Source: Paracoccaceae bacterium (GTDB taxonomy: Bacteria > Pseudomonadota > Alphaproteobacteria > Rhodobacterales > Rhodobacteraceae). Taken from it: DNA of 15,530 nucleotides. The notes beneath the pieces are model-generated. The model ran no database searches. It was not told where the DNA came from and saw only the letters and a program-made list of their open reading frames with translations. Shown one piece after another: positions 1 through 6,983 of this stretch. The position numbers and the translations under genes were made by a program. The stretch covers positions 1-15,530 of the forward strand of contig JABGTH010000036.1 in assembly GCA_018647275.1 (NCBI GenBank), read 5' to 3'. How positions within the stretch are numbered: the stretch's first letter is position 1; each line of letters begins with the position of its first letter.

Positions 1-1098
1 GACCGCTTGGAAGGAGACGGCGATCACAAAACTGCGTTCTTGCAGCAGGGTGATCCTGACATGCAGGCCTTTCACCACGATCTATACCGCGCCGTCGGCA
101 AGGGCCGCTGGTGGGTTATGGAGCAGCAACCTGGCCCAGTAAATTGGGCCCCTTATAATCCTGCCCCTCTAGACGGCATGGTCCGCTTATGGAGCTGGGA
201 AGCAATTGCGCACGGTGCCGAAGTTGTCAGCTACTTCCGTTGGCGTCAGGCACCGTTCGCCCAAGAGCAGATGCACGCGGGCCTCTTGCGAGCCGATGAC
301 ACCCCTGCAGCAGGAATGGCAGAAGCCGCACAAGTAGCACAGGAAATCGCTGCGCTTGGACCATTGGTTCAAGTTCAAGCCGATATTGCGTTGGTCTTTG
401 ATTACCCCTCTGACTGGGCATGGAACACGATGCCCCAAGGCGCTGACTTCGATTACTTCCGTTTGATATTCTCTGCCTACCGCGCATTGCGCCGCGCAGG
501 ATTTTCCATCGATATCATCCCCAGCACACAGCGTGACTTTGATGGCTATAAACTTGTTTTCGCACCCGGCTTAGCCAAGACAGACCCAACTTTAATGAGC
601 GACTTACGGAACAGTGATGCGTTAGCAGTCCTTGGACCACGTACAGCGACCGTTACGGATGACTTGAGCATCCCGCCTCTAAGACAGCCCGTTATCGCGG
701 GACTGGATGTAAATATTGAGCTCAGCGAGAGCTTTCCACCAAGTCATATTCGTTCTGTCGAAGGTGGGGGATCAGTTGTGCACTGGATGGAGAAATTGTC
801 AGGCTCTTCGCCTGTCTTGTTGAAGACGGAAGGGGGGGCAACGGTCCTGACCGGCGATGATGAAATATGGTATCTGGGTTCTTGGCCAGATGAAACTCTT
901 TGGGATCGATTGGTTGGGATGGCGGCGAAACAGGCAGGGCTTCACACAACAGCACTCCCTTATGGCCTGCGCTTACGCACAGCTGGGGCAGTCCAGTTTG
1001 CGTTCAATTACTCGGCACATTCGGTCTTATGGAACGATCAAGTATTTGATGCTTGTTCTGTGACTGCATGGGATCGCCAAGACCGGATTCTGAAATAA
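1..1098 (+). CDS. Beta-galactosidase, glycoside hydrolase family 42 (5'-truncated by window edge)
   Basis: This is the C-terminal 365 residues of a GH42 beta-galactosidase, which hydrolyses terminal beta-D-galactosyl bonds by a retaining mechanism. The frame is open from base 1 and runs to TAA at 1096-1098. The TTG at position 7 is an internal codon, because GH42 proteins are normally about 640-700 residues and the visible part begins just before the nucleophile. The family signature WWVMEQQPGPVNW is visible, with the presumed nucleophile Glu encoded at 121-123. It is followed by the end of the TIM barrel (SYFRWRQAPFAQEQMHAGLL), then the middle trimerisation-like domain (from ADIALVFDYPSDWAW), then a small beta C-terminal domain. 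No signal peptide can be judged because the N-terminus is missing. The gene is convergent with the tRNA-Arg gene. Family assignment is firm; the exact substrate is inferred. Confidence 0.93.
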   Translation, partial: DRLEGDGDHKTAFLQQGDPDMQAFHHDLYRAVGKGRWWVMEQQPGPVNWAPYNPAPLDGMVRLWSWEAIAHGAEVVSYFRWRQAPFAQEQMHAGLLRADDTPAAGMAEAAQVAQEIAALGPLVQVQADIALVFDYPSDWAWNTMPQGADFDYFRLIFSAYRALRRAGFSIDIIPSTQRDFDGYKLVFAPGLAKTDPTLMSDLRNSDALAVLGPRTATVTDDLSIPPLRQPVIAGLDVNIELSESFPPSHIRSVEGGGSVVHWMEKLSGSSPVLLKTEGGATVLTGDDEIWYLGSWPDETLWDRLVGMAAKQAGLHTTALPYGLRLRTAGAVQFAFNYSAHSVLWNDQVFDACSVTAWDRQDRILK

Positions 1099-1106
1099 TT
1101 TACTAA

Positions 1107-1146
1107 AAAAGGTGAATTAGCCAAAAGCATAACATTCCCACCTTTT
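1107..1146. terminator. Probable bidirectional terminator between GH42 gene and tRNA-Arg
   Basis: An inverted repeat of 8 bp (aaaaggtg at 1107-1114, cacctttt at 1139-1146) encloses a 24-nt loop. On the minus strand the 3' arm runs into six T residues, as expected for a Rho-independent terminator about 30 nt after the tRNA 3' end. Read on the plus strand it ends in four T residues, so it could also serve the GH42 gene. The loop is long and the stem A/T-rich, so strength is uncertain. Confidence 0.45.
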
Positions 1147-1175
1147 AAGTCGGAGTATTTAACATTTTGGAGAAG

Positions 1176-1252
1176 TGGTGCACCCGAGAGGATTCGAACC
1201 TCTGACCCCCTGATTCGTAGTCAGGTACTCTATCCAGCTGAGCTACGGGTGC
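1176..1252 (-). tRNA. tRNA-Arg (anticodon ACG), CCA encoded
   Basis: On the minus strand a full cloverleaf is visible. It has a 7-bp acceptor stem (GCACCCG pairing with CGGGTGC), a D arm around AGCTGGATA, and an anticodon stem CCTGA/TCAGG with loop CTACGAA. The T arm contains the GGTTCGAATCC signature, the discriminator base is A, and CCA is encoded at 1176-1178. The anticodon ACG lies at 1216-1218 and would be edited to ICG by TadA to read CGU, CGC and CGA. C32 is present, as in tRNAs that receive 2-thiocytidine. The total is 77 nt with CCA. Confidence 0.97.
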
Positions 1253-1262
1253 GCTCGTTGGC

Positions 1263-1291
1263 GGTTTAGTCTTGCCTGCGAAAGTATGCAA
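1263..1291 (-). promoter_or_regulatory. Candidate promoter of tRNA-Arg
   Basis: On the minus strand TTGCAT (1286-1291) and TAAACC (1263-1268) are separated by exactly 17 nt, with the -10-like box about 10 nt upstream of the tRNA 5' end. The -35 is a fair match to TTGACA; the -10 is poor (T, A and one further A match). The position is right for a tRNA promoter, but this rests on spacing and is tentative. Confidence 0.3.
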
Positions 1292-1321
1292 GCCCTCGTT
1301 TTCGCATTGTTAGAAATTATT

Positions 1322-2707
1322 TTATAAAACGATATCGCGCTTGGGCAATTTAATACAAAATGAAGTTCCATCAGCTGATGTGCTCATCAATTCCAGTGTT
1401 CCACCGTGCCCACGCACCAGTTCTTCTGAAATTGCCATTCCCAACCCAGAGCCACCTTTTGAGACCCCGCCTTGAAACGGTGTGAACAAATGATCCTCTG
1501 CTTGCTTTGATAAGCCGGGGCCAGTGTCTGCAACTTTGATCAGCCAGTTTTCAGCAGTTTCAGTGCCTGTAACGGAAATGTCAGCGGCCTTACCTGTTAC
1601 CATGATCGCTTGTCGTGCGTTGCGCACCAAATTTGAAATCACACGGTACAACTGCTCTGCGTCCGCGCGTACTTTCATGCTTGGCGGGATATTTGTGACA
1701 AAACGAACGTCGTGGTCGCCAACGGCCAATCGTTCACCATCCATTACGTCAGCGACAATCGTTTCCAAAAGAACCATCGAGAGTGTTGGACTGGGTTCTT
1801 CGGCTTTGCCAAAAGCCAGCGTACTTTCACACAGGTGTACAGCCCGTGTTATCGAGTTGACCAGTTTGGGCGCAAGGCGCCCTACTGTTGGGTCTTCGCT
1901 CATTTCGATACGATCGGTGAACAGTTGTGCAGACGTTAGGATATTGCGCAGGTCGTGACTGATTTTGCTAACTGCACTGCCAAGTTGCGCCAATCTGTCT
2001 TTTTGACGCAAAGCGCTGGTCAGCTCCGTTTGCATTGATTTCAGGGCATCTTCGGCTTCGCGCAGTTCTGTTATCCCAGCACTTGGCGAAATAATTCGCC
2101 GACCGTCTTCAGGGGCCAAAGCGTAACTTTGCATATGATCGACAACCCCTTTGATGGGTTTCACCAAAAAGATACGCACCGCGAAGAACAACAATGAGGC
2201 TGTGATGACAGAGATGACCGCAGACAAAAGCAGGATCCGCAGGCCATAATCGATCATGGCAGTACGAAGTGGCCCCGCTTCCATTGTAACCTCGATCAGC
2301 AATCCTGCTTCACGTAGTGGAGCCCCGATGACGCGGATAACTTCATTCTGTGGCTGCGTCAGGCGTATCACAGCGTCCCGCATCAAGACCGCTGCGGTGC
2401 CCTCACGCAAATCAAACGTCTCTGAAACCTCACGCAGCATCGGGGATGACAACATCAACTGTCGTGCCTCGTCACGCCGAAGCACAATGTTGAACACGCC
2501 AGCATTTCGCAGCAGCTCGGCTTCTAACTCAGTTTCAAGCATATCATCGGCCAACAATACCAATGATGCGATCTGTGCTCTTTCAAGGTGATTAAGAAGA
2601 TAATCTTCTCTGAACCGCGCAATTGAGGGCACAAAAATCAAAAACTCAGCCAGCATCACGAAGATGGTGGTCAGGATAAGAAATCGACCTGATAGTGAGT
2701 TGAGCAT
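1322..2707 (-). CDS. Membrane sensor histidine kinase, no visible partner regulator
   Basis: A 461-residue two-component sensor kinase. An N-terminal membrane helix (about residues 8-30) and a second one (about 156-181) flank a probable periplasmic sensor region of roughly 120 residues with no motif I recognise. A HAMP-like linker and a coiled stretch follow (about 182-240). The H-box KISHDLRNILTSAQL carries the phospho-accepting His251. The ATPase domain has the N-box LVRNARQAI (Asn363), G1 DTGPGL (394-399), F-box LFTPFQ (408-411) and G2 GGSGLGMAI (from 418), so all catalytic motifs are intact. The ATG at 2705-2707 is preceded by TGAGGT at good spacing. It lies 23 nt after the flavoprotein gene on the same strand, probably as the last gene of that operon. 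No response regulator is in the window, so its output is unknown. Confidence 0.9.
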   Translation of the reverse strand: MLNSLSGRFLILTTIFVMLAEFLIFVPSIARFREDYLLNHLERAQIASLVLLADDMLETELEAELLRNAGVFNIVLRRDEARQLMLSSPMLREVSETFDLREGTAAVLMRDAVIRLTQPQNEVIRVIGAPLREAGLLIEVTMEAGPLRTAMIDYGLRILLLSAVISVITASLLFFAVRIFLVKPIKGVVDHMQSYALAPEDGRRIISPSAGITELREAEDALKSMQTELTSALRQKDRLAQLGSAVSKISHDLRNILTSAQLFTDRIEMSEDPTVGRLAPKLVNSITRAVHLCESTLAFGKAEEPSPTLSMVLLETIVADVMDGERLAVGDHDVRFVTNIPPSMKVRADAEQLYRVISNLVRNARQAIMVTGKAADISVTGTETAENWLIKVADTGPGLSKQAEDHLFTPFQGGVSKGGSGLGMAISEELVRGHGGTLELMSTSADGTSFCIKLPKRDIVL

Positions 2708-2730
2708 CGTACCTCAGACAGTCAGAATCA

Positions 2731-4149
2731 TTACGGAATAAACCGTTGTACGAAACCGACCACCCGTTTGACAGCCTTGCTATCAAACAATCTAGGAGTG
2801 AAATAAGCGCCCGCTGCGCGTTTGTTGATCTCACCGATTGTTGGGTACGGCGCAACCATTGCAGCGATCTGGCTCATCTTCATGTTGTTGGCCAACGCCA
2901 AGGCCCATAGGTTGATCAGTTCACCCGCTTGGTATCCAACAATTGACGCACCAACTGGGCGGCCCTTTACGACCATCAATTTGATGAAACCCTTGGTTTT
3001 ACGTTCCGCGATTGCCCGATCATTGTGGCTGTAGTGAAAGCGTACAACTTTCAACTTATCGCCATGTGCTTCCTTTGCCTGCGCTTCGGTCAGGCCAACT
3101 TGGGAGAGTTCGGGATCTGTATATGTCGCCCACGGAATATGTGACGTTTTCGCTTTGGACGGCAAACCAAACAGCATAGAGCGGATAATAACCCCCGCGT
3201 GATATCCCGCAACATGCGTAAACTGTAGACCACCGGCGACATCACCAATTGCATAGACACCACGGTTCGTAGTACGCATGGCCGCATCTACAACCAGACA
3301 AGTGCGTGTGCGTTCAATGCCTGCTGCTTCGATGTTCAGCTTATCAATGTTGGCTTTGCGCCCAACGGCCATCAATAGGTGGGAGCCTTTGAAGACACGG
3401 CCATCTTTGACCTCAACTTCAATCGCCCCTGCTTTACCTCTGATTTCGGCAGCCAACGCGCCCTCGACGATTTCGATTCCCTCGTCACGCAAAGAGTTCA
3501 ACACCACGTCCGCCAATTCAGGGTCGTCTTTACCCAGTGCTTTCGCACCCTCAATCACAGTCACTTTAGAACCTAGACGAATGTGCGCTTGTGCCATTTC
3601 CATTCCGATCGGACCGCCACCAATAATCAACAGATGCTTGGGTTGCTCACGCAGTTCGAACAACGTCTCGTTAGTCTCGTAGGGTACATTTTCCAAACCA
3701 GCGATCAGTGGAACCAAAGGTGACGAGCCTGTTGAAATAACCACACGTCTGGCCGTGATGATTGTGTCACCAGCCTTTACTTCGGTTGGAGAAATGAACT
3801 CTCCGTACTCTTCGATGACGTTAACGCCCAGCCCTTCAAACCGCTCGACACTGTCAAGTGGTGCGATTGTTGCGATAACGTTCGCGACATGGTCCTTAGC
3901 GGACGCATAGTCGACCTTGGGCTGGTGATCCGCCACACCGTACTGAAGGGCGTGTGACTGGCTGTAAGCAGCTTTACCACTGGCAATCAGAGCTTTGGAT
4001 GGGACACAGCCAAAGTTCAGGCAATCGCCACCCATTTTGTGGCCCTCAAGCAAGGTGACTGACGCCCCCATTTGACTTGCACCAGCTGCAACGGACAAAC
4101 CACCAGAACCACCACCGATAACCAAAACATCTGTTTTAATATGCTTCAT
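2731..4149 (-). CDS. MerA-like FAD/NAD(P) disulfide oxidoreductase
   Basis: A 472-residue class I pyridine nucleotide-disulfide oxidoreductase, related in layout to mercuric reductase and dihydrolipoamide dehydrogenase. The FAD-binding fold has IGGGSGG (11-17). The redox-active cysteines lie in GGDCLNFGCVPSK (Cys43 and Cys48). The NAD(P) fold has IIGGGPIGMEMA (175-186), and the second FAD contact is YAIGDVAGG (299-307). A C-terminal dimerisation domain includes YPTIGE (435-440), where lipoamide dehydrogenase would have the His-Glu pair of HPT-type motifs. There is no N-terminal heavy-metal domain, and the C-terminus ends in FVQRFIP with no Cys-Cys pair, so true mercuric reduction is unlikely. 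The start lies 3 nt after the VTT gene stop, with AAAGGG upstream inside that gene, implying co-transcription. The physiological electron acceptor is unknown. Confidence 0.92.
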   Translation of the reverse strand: MKHIKTDVLVIGGGSGGLSVAAGASQMGASVTLLEGHKMGGDCLNFGCVPSKALIASGKAAYSQSHALQYGVADHQPKVDYASAKDHVANVIATIAPLDSVERFEGLGVNVIEEYGEFISPTEVKAGDTIITARRVVISTGSSPLVPLIAGLENVPYETNETLFELREQPKHLLIIGGGPIGMEMAQAHIRLGSKVTVIEGAKALGKDDPELADVVLNSLRDEGIEIVEGALAAEIRGKAGAIEVEVKDGRVFKGSHLLMAVGRKANIDKLNIEAAGIERTRTCLVVDAAMRTTNRGVYAIGDVAGGLQFTHVAGYHAGVIIRSMLFGLPSKAKTSHIPWATYTDPELSQVGLTEAQAKEAHGDKLKVVRFHYSHNDRAIAERKTKGFIKLMVVKGRPVGASIVGYQAGELINLWALALANNMKMSQIAAMVAPYPTIGEINKRAAGAYFTPRLFDSKAVKRVVGFVQRFIP

Positions 4150-4152
4150 GAC

Positions 4153-4926
4153 TTATAGCCCTTTTTTGCCAGTTGCGGCCTTAATCACGACAGGCACCAA
4201 AGACAGTGTCGCAAAACCCAAAATAGGCAGTAGAATGTGTGGTTCAAAGATGATCCCCAGATTCGGCTTTTCGCCAGCTGCAAACACTTCGCCCAGGCCC
4301 GCACCGATCGATGAAAAGACGGCTGTTGCGGGAATAATCCCAAAGAATGTTGAGATGAAGAAGCGATGCAATGGCACTTGCATAAAAGCGGGGATCAGGT
4401 TGGCGATAAAGAATGGGACGACTGGGACCAAACGGATCAGGAACAACATCGTCCATTGGTTTTCATCAATACCATCTTTGATTTTCTTGATGGGACCCGT
4501 TGATGCCTCTAATTTAGCACCAAGTTTGTCACCAAACCCGAACCGTGCGGCAAGGAAGATGAAAGCCGCTCCAATTGCAGCACCTGTCACGCTAAGCATT
4601 GCACCTAGAACTGTCCCGAACAGGAAACCGCCTGTCAGTGTGGCGAGGGTGGCACCAGGCAGAGAGAACCCAACGATCACTACATAAGCAACAAAGAACA
4701 AAAGGGCTGTCTGGAAAAGGTTTGCATCACGGTGAGCCAGCAATGCTTCGCGGTTGTCACGCAACGTATCAAATGTCAGGTAATCACGCAGAGTAAATGC
4801 CCCGATGATGGCGACCACGAGAATCATCACGAGTGGCACATGTCTTTTTAGGTCTCGCTTTAAACCAGAATCAGGTTCGGAATTATTGGATTTGTTCATA
4901 TTACGCATCACTCTTGCTCTTTTCAT
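4153..4926 (-). CDS. TVP38/TMEM64 family (VTT domain) membrane protein
   Basis: About 257 residues from the ATG at 4926. A charged cytoplasmic N-terminus is followed by a membrane helix (about 30-47) and then the VTT/SNARE-associated domain. That domain has two hallmark hydrophobic stretches, GFSLPGATLATLTGGFLFG (86-104) and RLVPVVPFFIANLIPAF (165-181), which match the re-entrant repeats of DedA/TMEM64 relatives. A final hydrophobic stretch spans about 228-250. Members are membrane proteins linked to lipid scrambling or membrane homeostasis; no substrate can be read here. The start is uncertain: the frame also has a TTG at 4938 and ATGs at 4908 and 4899, and 4908 has a purine-rich GAG upstream at better spacing than 4926. 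Pairing with a MerA-like flavoprotein is a recurrent bacterial neighbourhood, as far as I recall. First gene of the minus-strand operon. Confidence 0.9.
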   Translation of the reverse strand: MKRARVMRNMNKSNNSEPDSGLKRDLKRHVPLVMILVVAIIGAFTLRDYLTFDTLRDNREALLAHRDANLFQTALLFFVAYVVIVGFSLPGATLATLTGGFLFGTVLGAMLSVTGAAIGAAFIFLAARFGFGDKLGAKLEASTGPIKKIKDGIDENQWTMLFLIRLVPVVPFFIANLIPAFMQVPLHRFFISTFFGIIPATAVFSSIGAGLGEVFAAGEKPNLGIIFEPHILLPILGFATLSLVPVVIKAATGKKGL

Positions 4927-5107
4927 GTCCCTTATCAATGGACTGAACAGGCACGGGGCCGCTAGCGAGAAACATTATTCTCACGCGCCCTTGATAATTA
5001 TTGCCCCTTTTAGGGTGTTTTCTCGCCGTTAATCGGGTAATTGAAACAACGGCTCGTTGATATCGATGTATTTGTTGCAAAACCGTCCGATTTCCCACCG
5101 CTAGGGT

Positions 5108-5136
5108 TTGACTTGGTCCTTGCAGCACTTTAGATG
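5108..5136 (+). promoter_or_regulatory. Candidate sigma-70 promoter of rpmH-rnpA
   Basis: TTGACT at 5108-5113 is an almost ideal -35. After a 17-nt spacer comes TAGATG (5131-5136), a weak -10. Transcription would start near 5143 and give a leader of about 60 nt before the rpmH ATG. The strong -35 and correct position support it; the -10 does not. Confidence 0.45.
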
Positions 5137-5190
5137 ACGAGCTTGAAATTAGACACGCACGGTTCGAATCTTGACCCTTGCGAACAATAT

Positions 5191-5200
5191 GGAGACGGAG
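5191..5200 (+). promoter_or_regulatory. Ribosome binding site of rpmH
   Basis: Two purine-rich blocks, GGAG and GGAG, lie within ggagacggag just before the ATG at 5203. They fix the rpmH start there and not at the in-frame ATG at 5134. Confidence 0.6.
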
Positions 5201-5202
5201 CG

Positions 5203-5337
5203 ATGAAACGCACCTACCAACCTTCTAACCTCGTGCGCAAACGGCGCCACGGTTTCCGCTCGCGCATGGCTACTAAAGCTGGCCGTAAAATCCTGAACGC
5301 ACGTCGTGCTAAGGGCCGTAAGGAACTGAGCGCGTAA
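5203..5337 (+). CDS. rpmH: 50S ribosomal protein L34
   Basis: A 44-residue, highly basic protein of the usual L34 length. It begins [20 protein letters not shown] and ends with the conserved [19 protein letters not shown]34 binds 23S rRNA in the large ribosomal subunit. The start follows the purine-rich site at 5191-5200. An in-frame ATG at 5134 would add 23 residues that no L34 has, and it lies inside the candidate promoter. It is followed after 24 nt by rnpA, the near-universal rpmH-rnpA arrangement. Confidence 0.98.
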   Translation: MKRTYQPSNLVRKRRHGFRSRMATKAGRKILNARRAKGRKELSA

Positions 5338-5361
5338 TACGCGTCCAGACTGGTTGCTTAA

Positions 5362-5793
5362 ATGACCCCGCCTAAGGCCTCTTTATCCAGCAATCTAGCT
5401 GATAAGGAACTGCCTTTGGCGGGTTGTTTGCGTCTGGGCACCCTATCAAAAATCGAAGTCATCCAGAAACGCGTTGATTTTCTGCGCGCTTCACGTGCGC
5501 CGCGCGTTGCGATGCAAGGTTTCATCCTGCAAATCAACGAACGGGGTGATGATGCTCCAATGCGCATTGGCTATACCTGCTCTAAAAAAGTTGGCAATGC
5601 GGTTGCTCGCAATCGCGCCAAACGTCGATTGCGCGAGATTGCGCGCCTCGTACTGCCCAAGCATGGAGCTTCGGGTACCGATTATGTGCTGATTGGCCGA
5701 CGCGACAAAACCGCTGAGCGCGACTTTCAAGACCTACTTGCAGACTTGCGCACAGCACTGTCCAAGGATCACCCTAAAAAGGCCCGAACATGA
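5362..5793 (+). CDS. rnpA: Ribonuclease P protein component
   Basis: A 143-residue RNase P protein, the basic partner of the catalytic RNA in tRNA 5' maturation. The hallmark RNR region is visible as [19 protein letters not shown] (about residues 75-93). It is preceded by the N-terminal strand region [19 protein letters not shown], where the pre-tRNA leader binds. An extra N-terminal tail of about 25 residues ([10 protein letters not shown]...) precedes the core; such tails are common in this group as far as I recall. No strong ribosome binding site precedes 5362, so coupling to rpmH translation is possible. The 3' end overlaps yidD by 4 nt (ATGA). Confidence 0.96.
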   Translation: MTPPKASLSSNLADKELPLAGCLRLGTLSKIEVIQKRVDFLRASRAPRVAMQGFILQINERGDDAPMRIGYTCSKKVGNAVARNRAKRRLREIARLVLPKHGASGTDYVLIGRRDKTAERDFQDLLADLRTALSKDHPKKART

Positions 5794-6020
5794 ACCCGTT
5801 TGCATTGATCTTGGCTTTGCCAATTCGATTGTATCGGTTGATCTTTAGCCCTTGGGTTGGCTTCAATTGCCGCTATCAACCGACATGCAGCGCGTATGCG
5901 CTGGAAGCTTTAGACAAACATGGTGCAATCAAAGGCAGCTATCTGACGGTTCACCGTATATGCCGGTGTCATCCGTGGGGCGGCGATGGTTATGATCCTG
6001 TGCCTGCAGAAAAAGACTGA
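5790..6020 (+). CDS. yidD: Membrane protein insertion efficiency factor YidD
   Basis: A 76-residue YidD/Haemolytic-domain protein that assists YidC-dependent membrane-protein insertion. The family signature is clear: an amphipathic N-terminus ([16 protein letters not shown]), then [15 protein letters not shown] with its conserved Cys pair, then [18 protein letters not shown] with two more cysteines. The ATG overlaps the rnpA stop in an ATGA junction, so the two are translationally coupled. Length is normal. Confidence 0.97.
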   Translation: MNPFALILALPIRLYRLIFSPWVGFNCRYQPTCSAYALEALDKHGAIKGSYLTVHRICRCHPWGGDGYDPVPAEKD

Positions 6021-6041
6021 ACAATTCCCAAAGGGTGCACA

Positions 6042-6911
6042 ATGCTTGATCAAAACGATGACATCCACCCCCTGTTCGCCGGCGCACCGCGCACGACTGA
6101 ATTCAAAAAGCTACGCAAACGAATTGTCCGAATGACCCAAGAGGCGATCAACCAATATGGGATGATCGAGAAAGACGCGCGTTGGCTGGTCTGCTTGTCG
6201 GGTGGCAAAGACAGTTACACGCTGTTGGCAGTCTTACATGAATTGAAGTTTCGCGGCCTTTTGCCCATAGATATTTTGGCTTGTAATCTGGATCAAGGGC
6301 AGCCGAATTTCCCTGCAACTGTATTGCCAGCGTTCTTAAAAAAGATGGGGGTACCCCACCGCATCGAGTACAAAGACACCTATTCAATTGTTGTTGATAA
6401 AGTTCCGGCAGGCCGGACATTTTGTTCGCTATGTTCACGCCTGCGTCGCGGGAATCTTTATCGTGTTGCCCGCGAAGAGGGTTGTTCAGCCGTGGTTCTG
6501 GGCCATCATCGTGATGACATTCTGGAAACCTTTTTCATGAACCTGTTTCACGGCGGAAAATTGGCAACCATGCCGCCTAAACTACTCAACGAAGACGGCG
6601 ACTTGTTCGTATATCGCCCCTTGGCACATGTTGCAGAAGTTGATTGTGAAAAGTTTGCATCAGCAATGAATTATCCCATCATTCCATGTGATCTGTGCGG
6701 TTCCCAAGATGGATTGCAGCGCCAACAGGTCAAACAGATTATTGATGGCTGGGAGGCCAATAGCCCTGGGCGACGTCAAATCATGTCTAACGCTTTGGCC
6801 AACACGCGCCCTTCTCATTTATTGGACACTGAAATTTTCGATTTCATCGGCCTTAGTCGGAAAACTGACCAAATTGACGTAAACTCTGACGATATTCCTA
6901 CGCTGCGTTAA
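6042..6911 (+). CDS. ttcA: tRNA 2-thiocytidine(32) synthetase TtcA
   Basis: A 289-residue PP-loop ATPase that thiolates C32 of certain tRNAs using an iron-sulfur cluster. The ATP-binding PP-loop SGGKDS is at 53-58. The cysteine pair FCSLC (Cys128 and Cys131) and the later PCDLCG (Cys216 and Cys219) are the expected cluster or catalytic cysteines. [18 protein letters not shown] (about 151-168) is a family landmark, as is the [14 protein letters not shown] stretch near the end. The gene begins 21 nt after yidD on the same strand and probably shares its transcript. A likely substrate, tRNA-Arg(ACG), is encoded in this same window. Confidence 0.95.
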   Translation: MLDQNDDIHPLFAGAPRTTEFKKLRKRIVRMTQEAINQYGMIEKDARWLVCLSGGKDSYTLLAVLHELKFRGLLPIDILACNLDQGQPNFPATVLPAFLKKMGVPHRIEYKDTYSIVVDKVPAGRTFCSLCSRLRRGNLYRVAREEGCSAVVLGHHRDDILETFFMNLFHGGKLATMPPKLLNEDGDLFVYRPLAHVAEVDCEKFASAMNYPIIPCDLCGSQDGLQRQQVKQIIDGWEANSPGRRQIMSNALANTRPSHLLDTEIFDFIGLSRKTDQIDVNSDDIPTLR

Positions 6912-6983
6912 CACCTCGCAAAGAGGTCAGACCTAACAATTCGACAAGGTTCGTTTTCTACGGATGTTTCAACGAGGTGCACA

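Larger units (their letters stand above)
4927..5202. other. Divergent intergenic control region
   Basis: This stretch separates the minus-strand VTT operon from plus-strand rpmH and must carry promoters for both. A candidate rpmH promoter sits at 5108-5136. On the minus strand several AT-rich -10-like elements (around 4970-5000) exist, but I could not pair them with a convincing -35. I found no protein-coding signal, no structured RNA and no DnaA-box cluster. Confidence 0.5.

Noticed and set aside
3278..3682. Open frames antisense to the flavoprotein gene (also 4148-4687 opposite the VTT gene and 1524-1958 opposite the kinase)
   Set aside because: They are shadow frames with low-complexity, Ser/Arg/Pro-rich translations and no family features, while the opposite strand carries clear motifs.
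5134..5202. In-frame N-terminal extension of rpmH from the ATG at 5134
   Set aside because: It adds 23 residues absent from L34 proteins, lacks a ribosome binding site and lies on the candidate -10 box. The ATG at 5203 has a good purine-rich site.
4927..5202. Replication origin next to rpmH
   Set aside because: In some bacteria oriC lies beside rpmH-dnaA, but there is no dnaA here and I saw no cluster of DnaA boxes.
6913..6927. Hairpin after ttcA (acctc/gaggt) as a terminator
   Set aside because: The stem is only 5 bp, there is no T tract, and an alternative aggt/acct pairing competes with it. Too weak to call.
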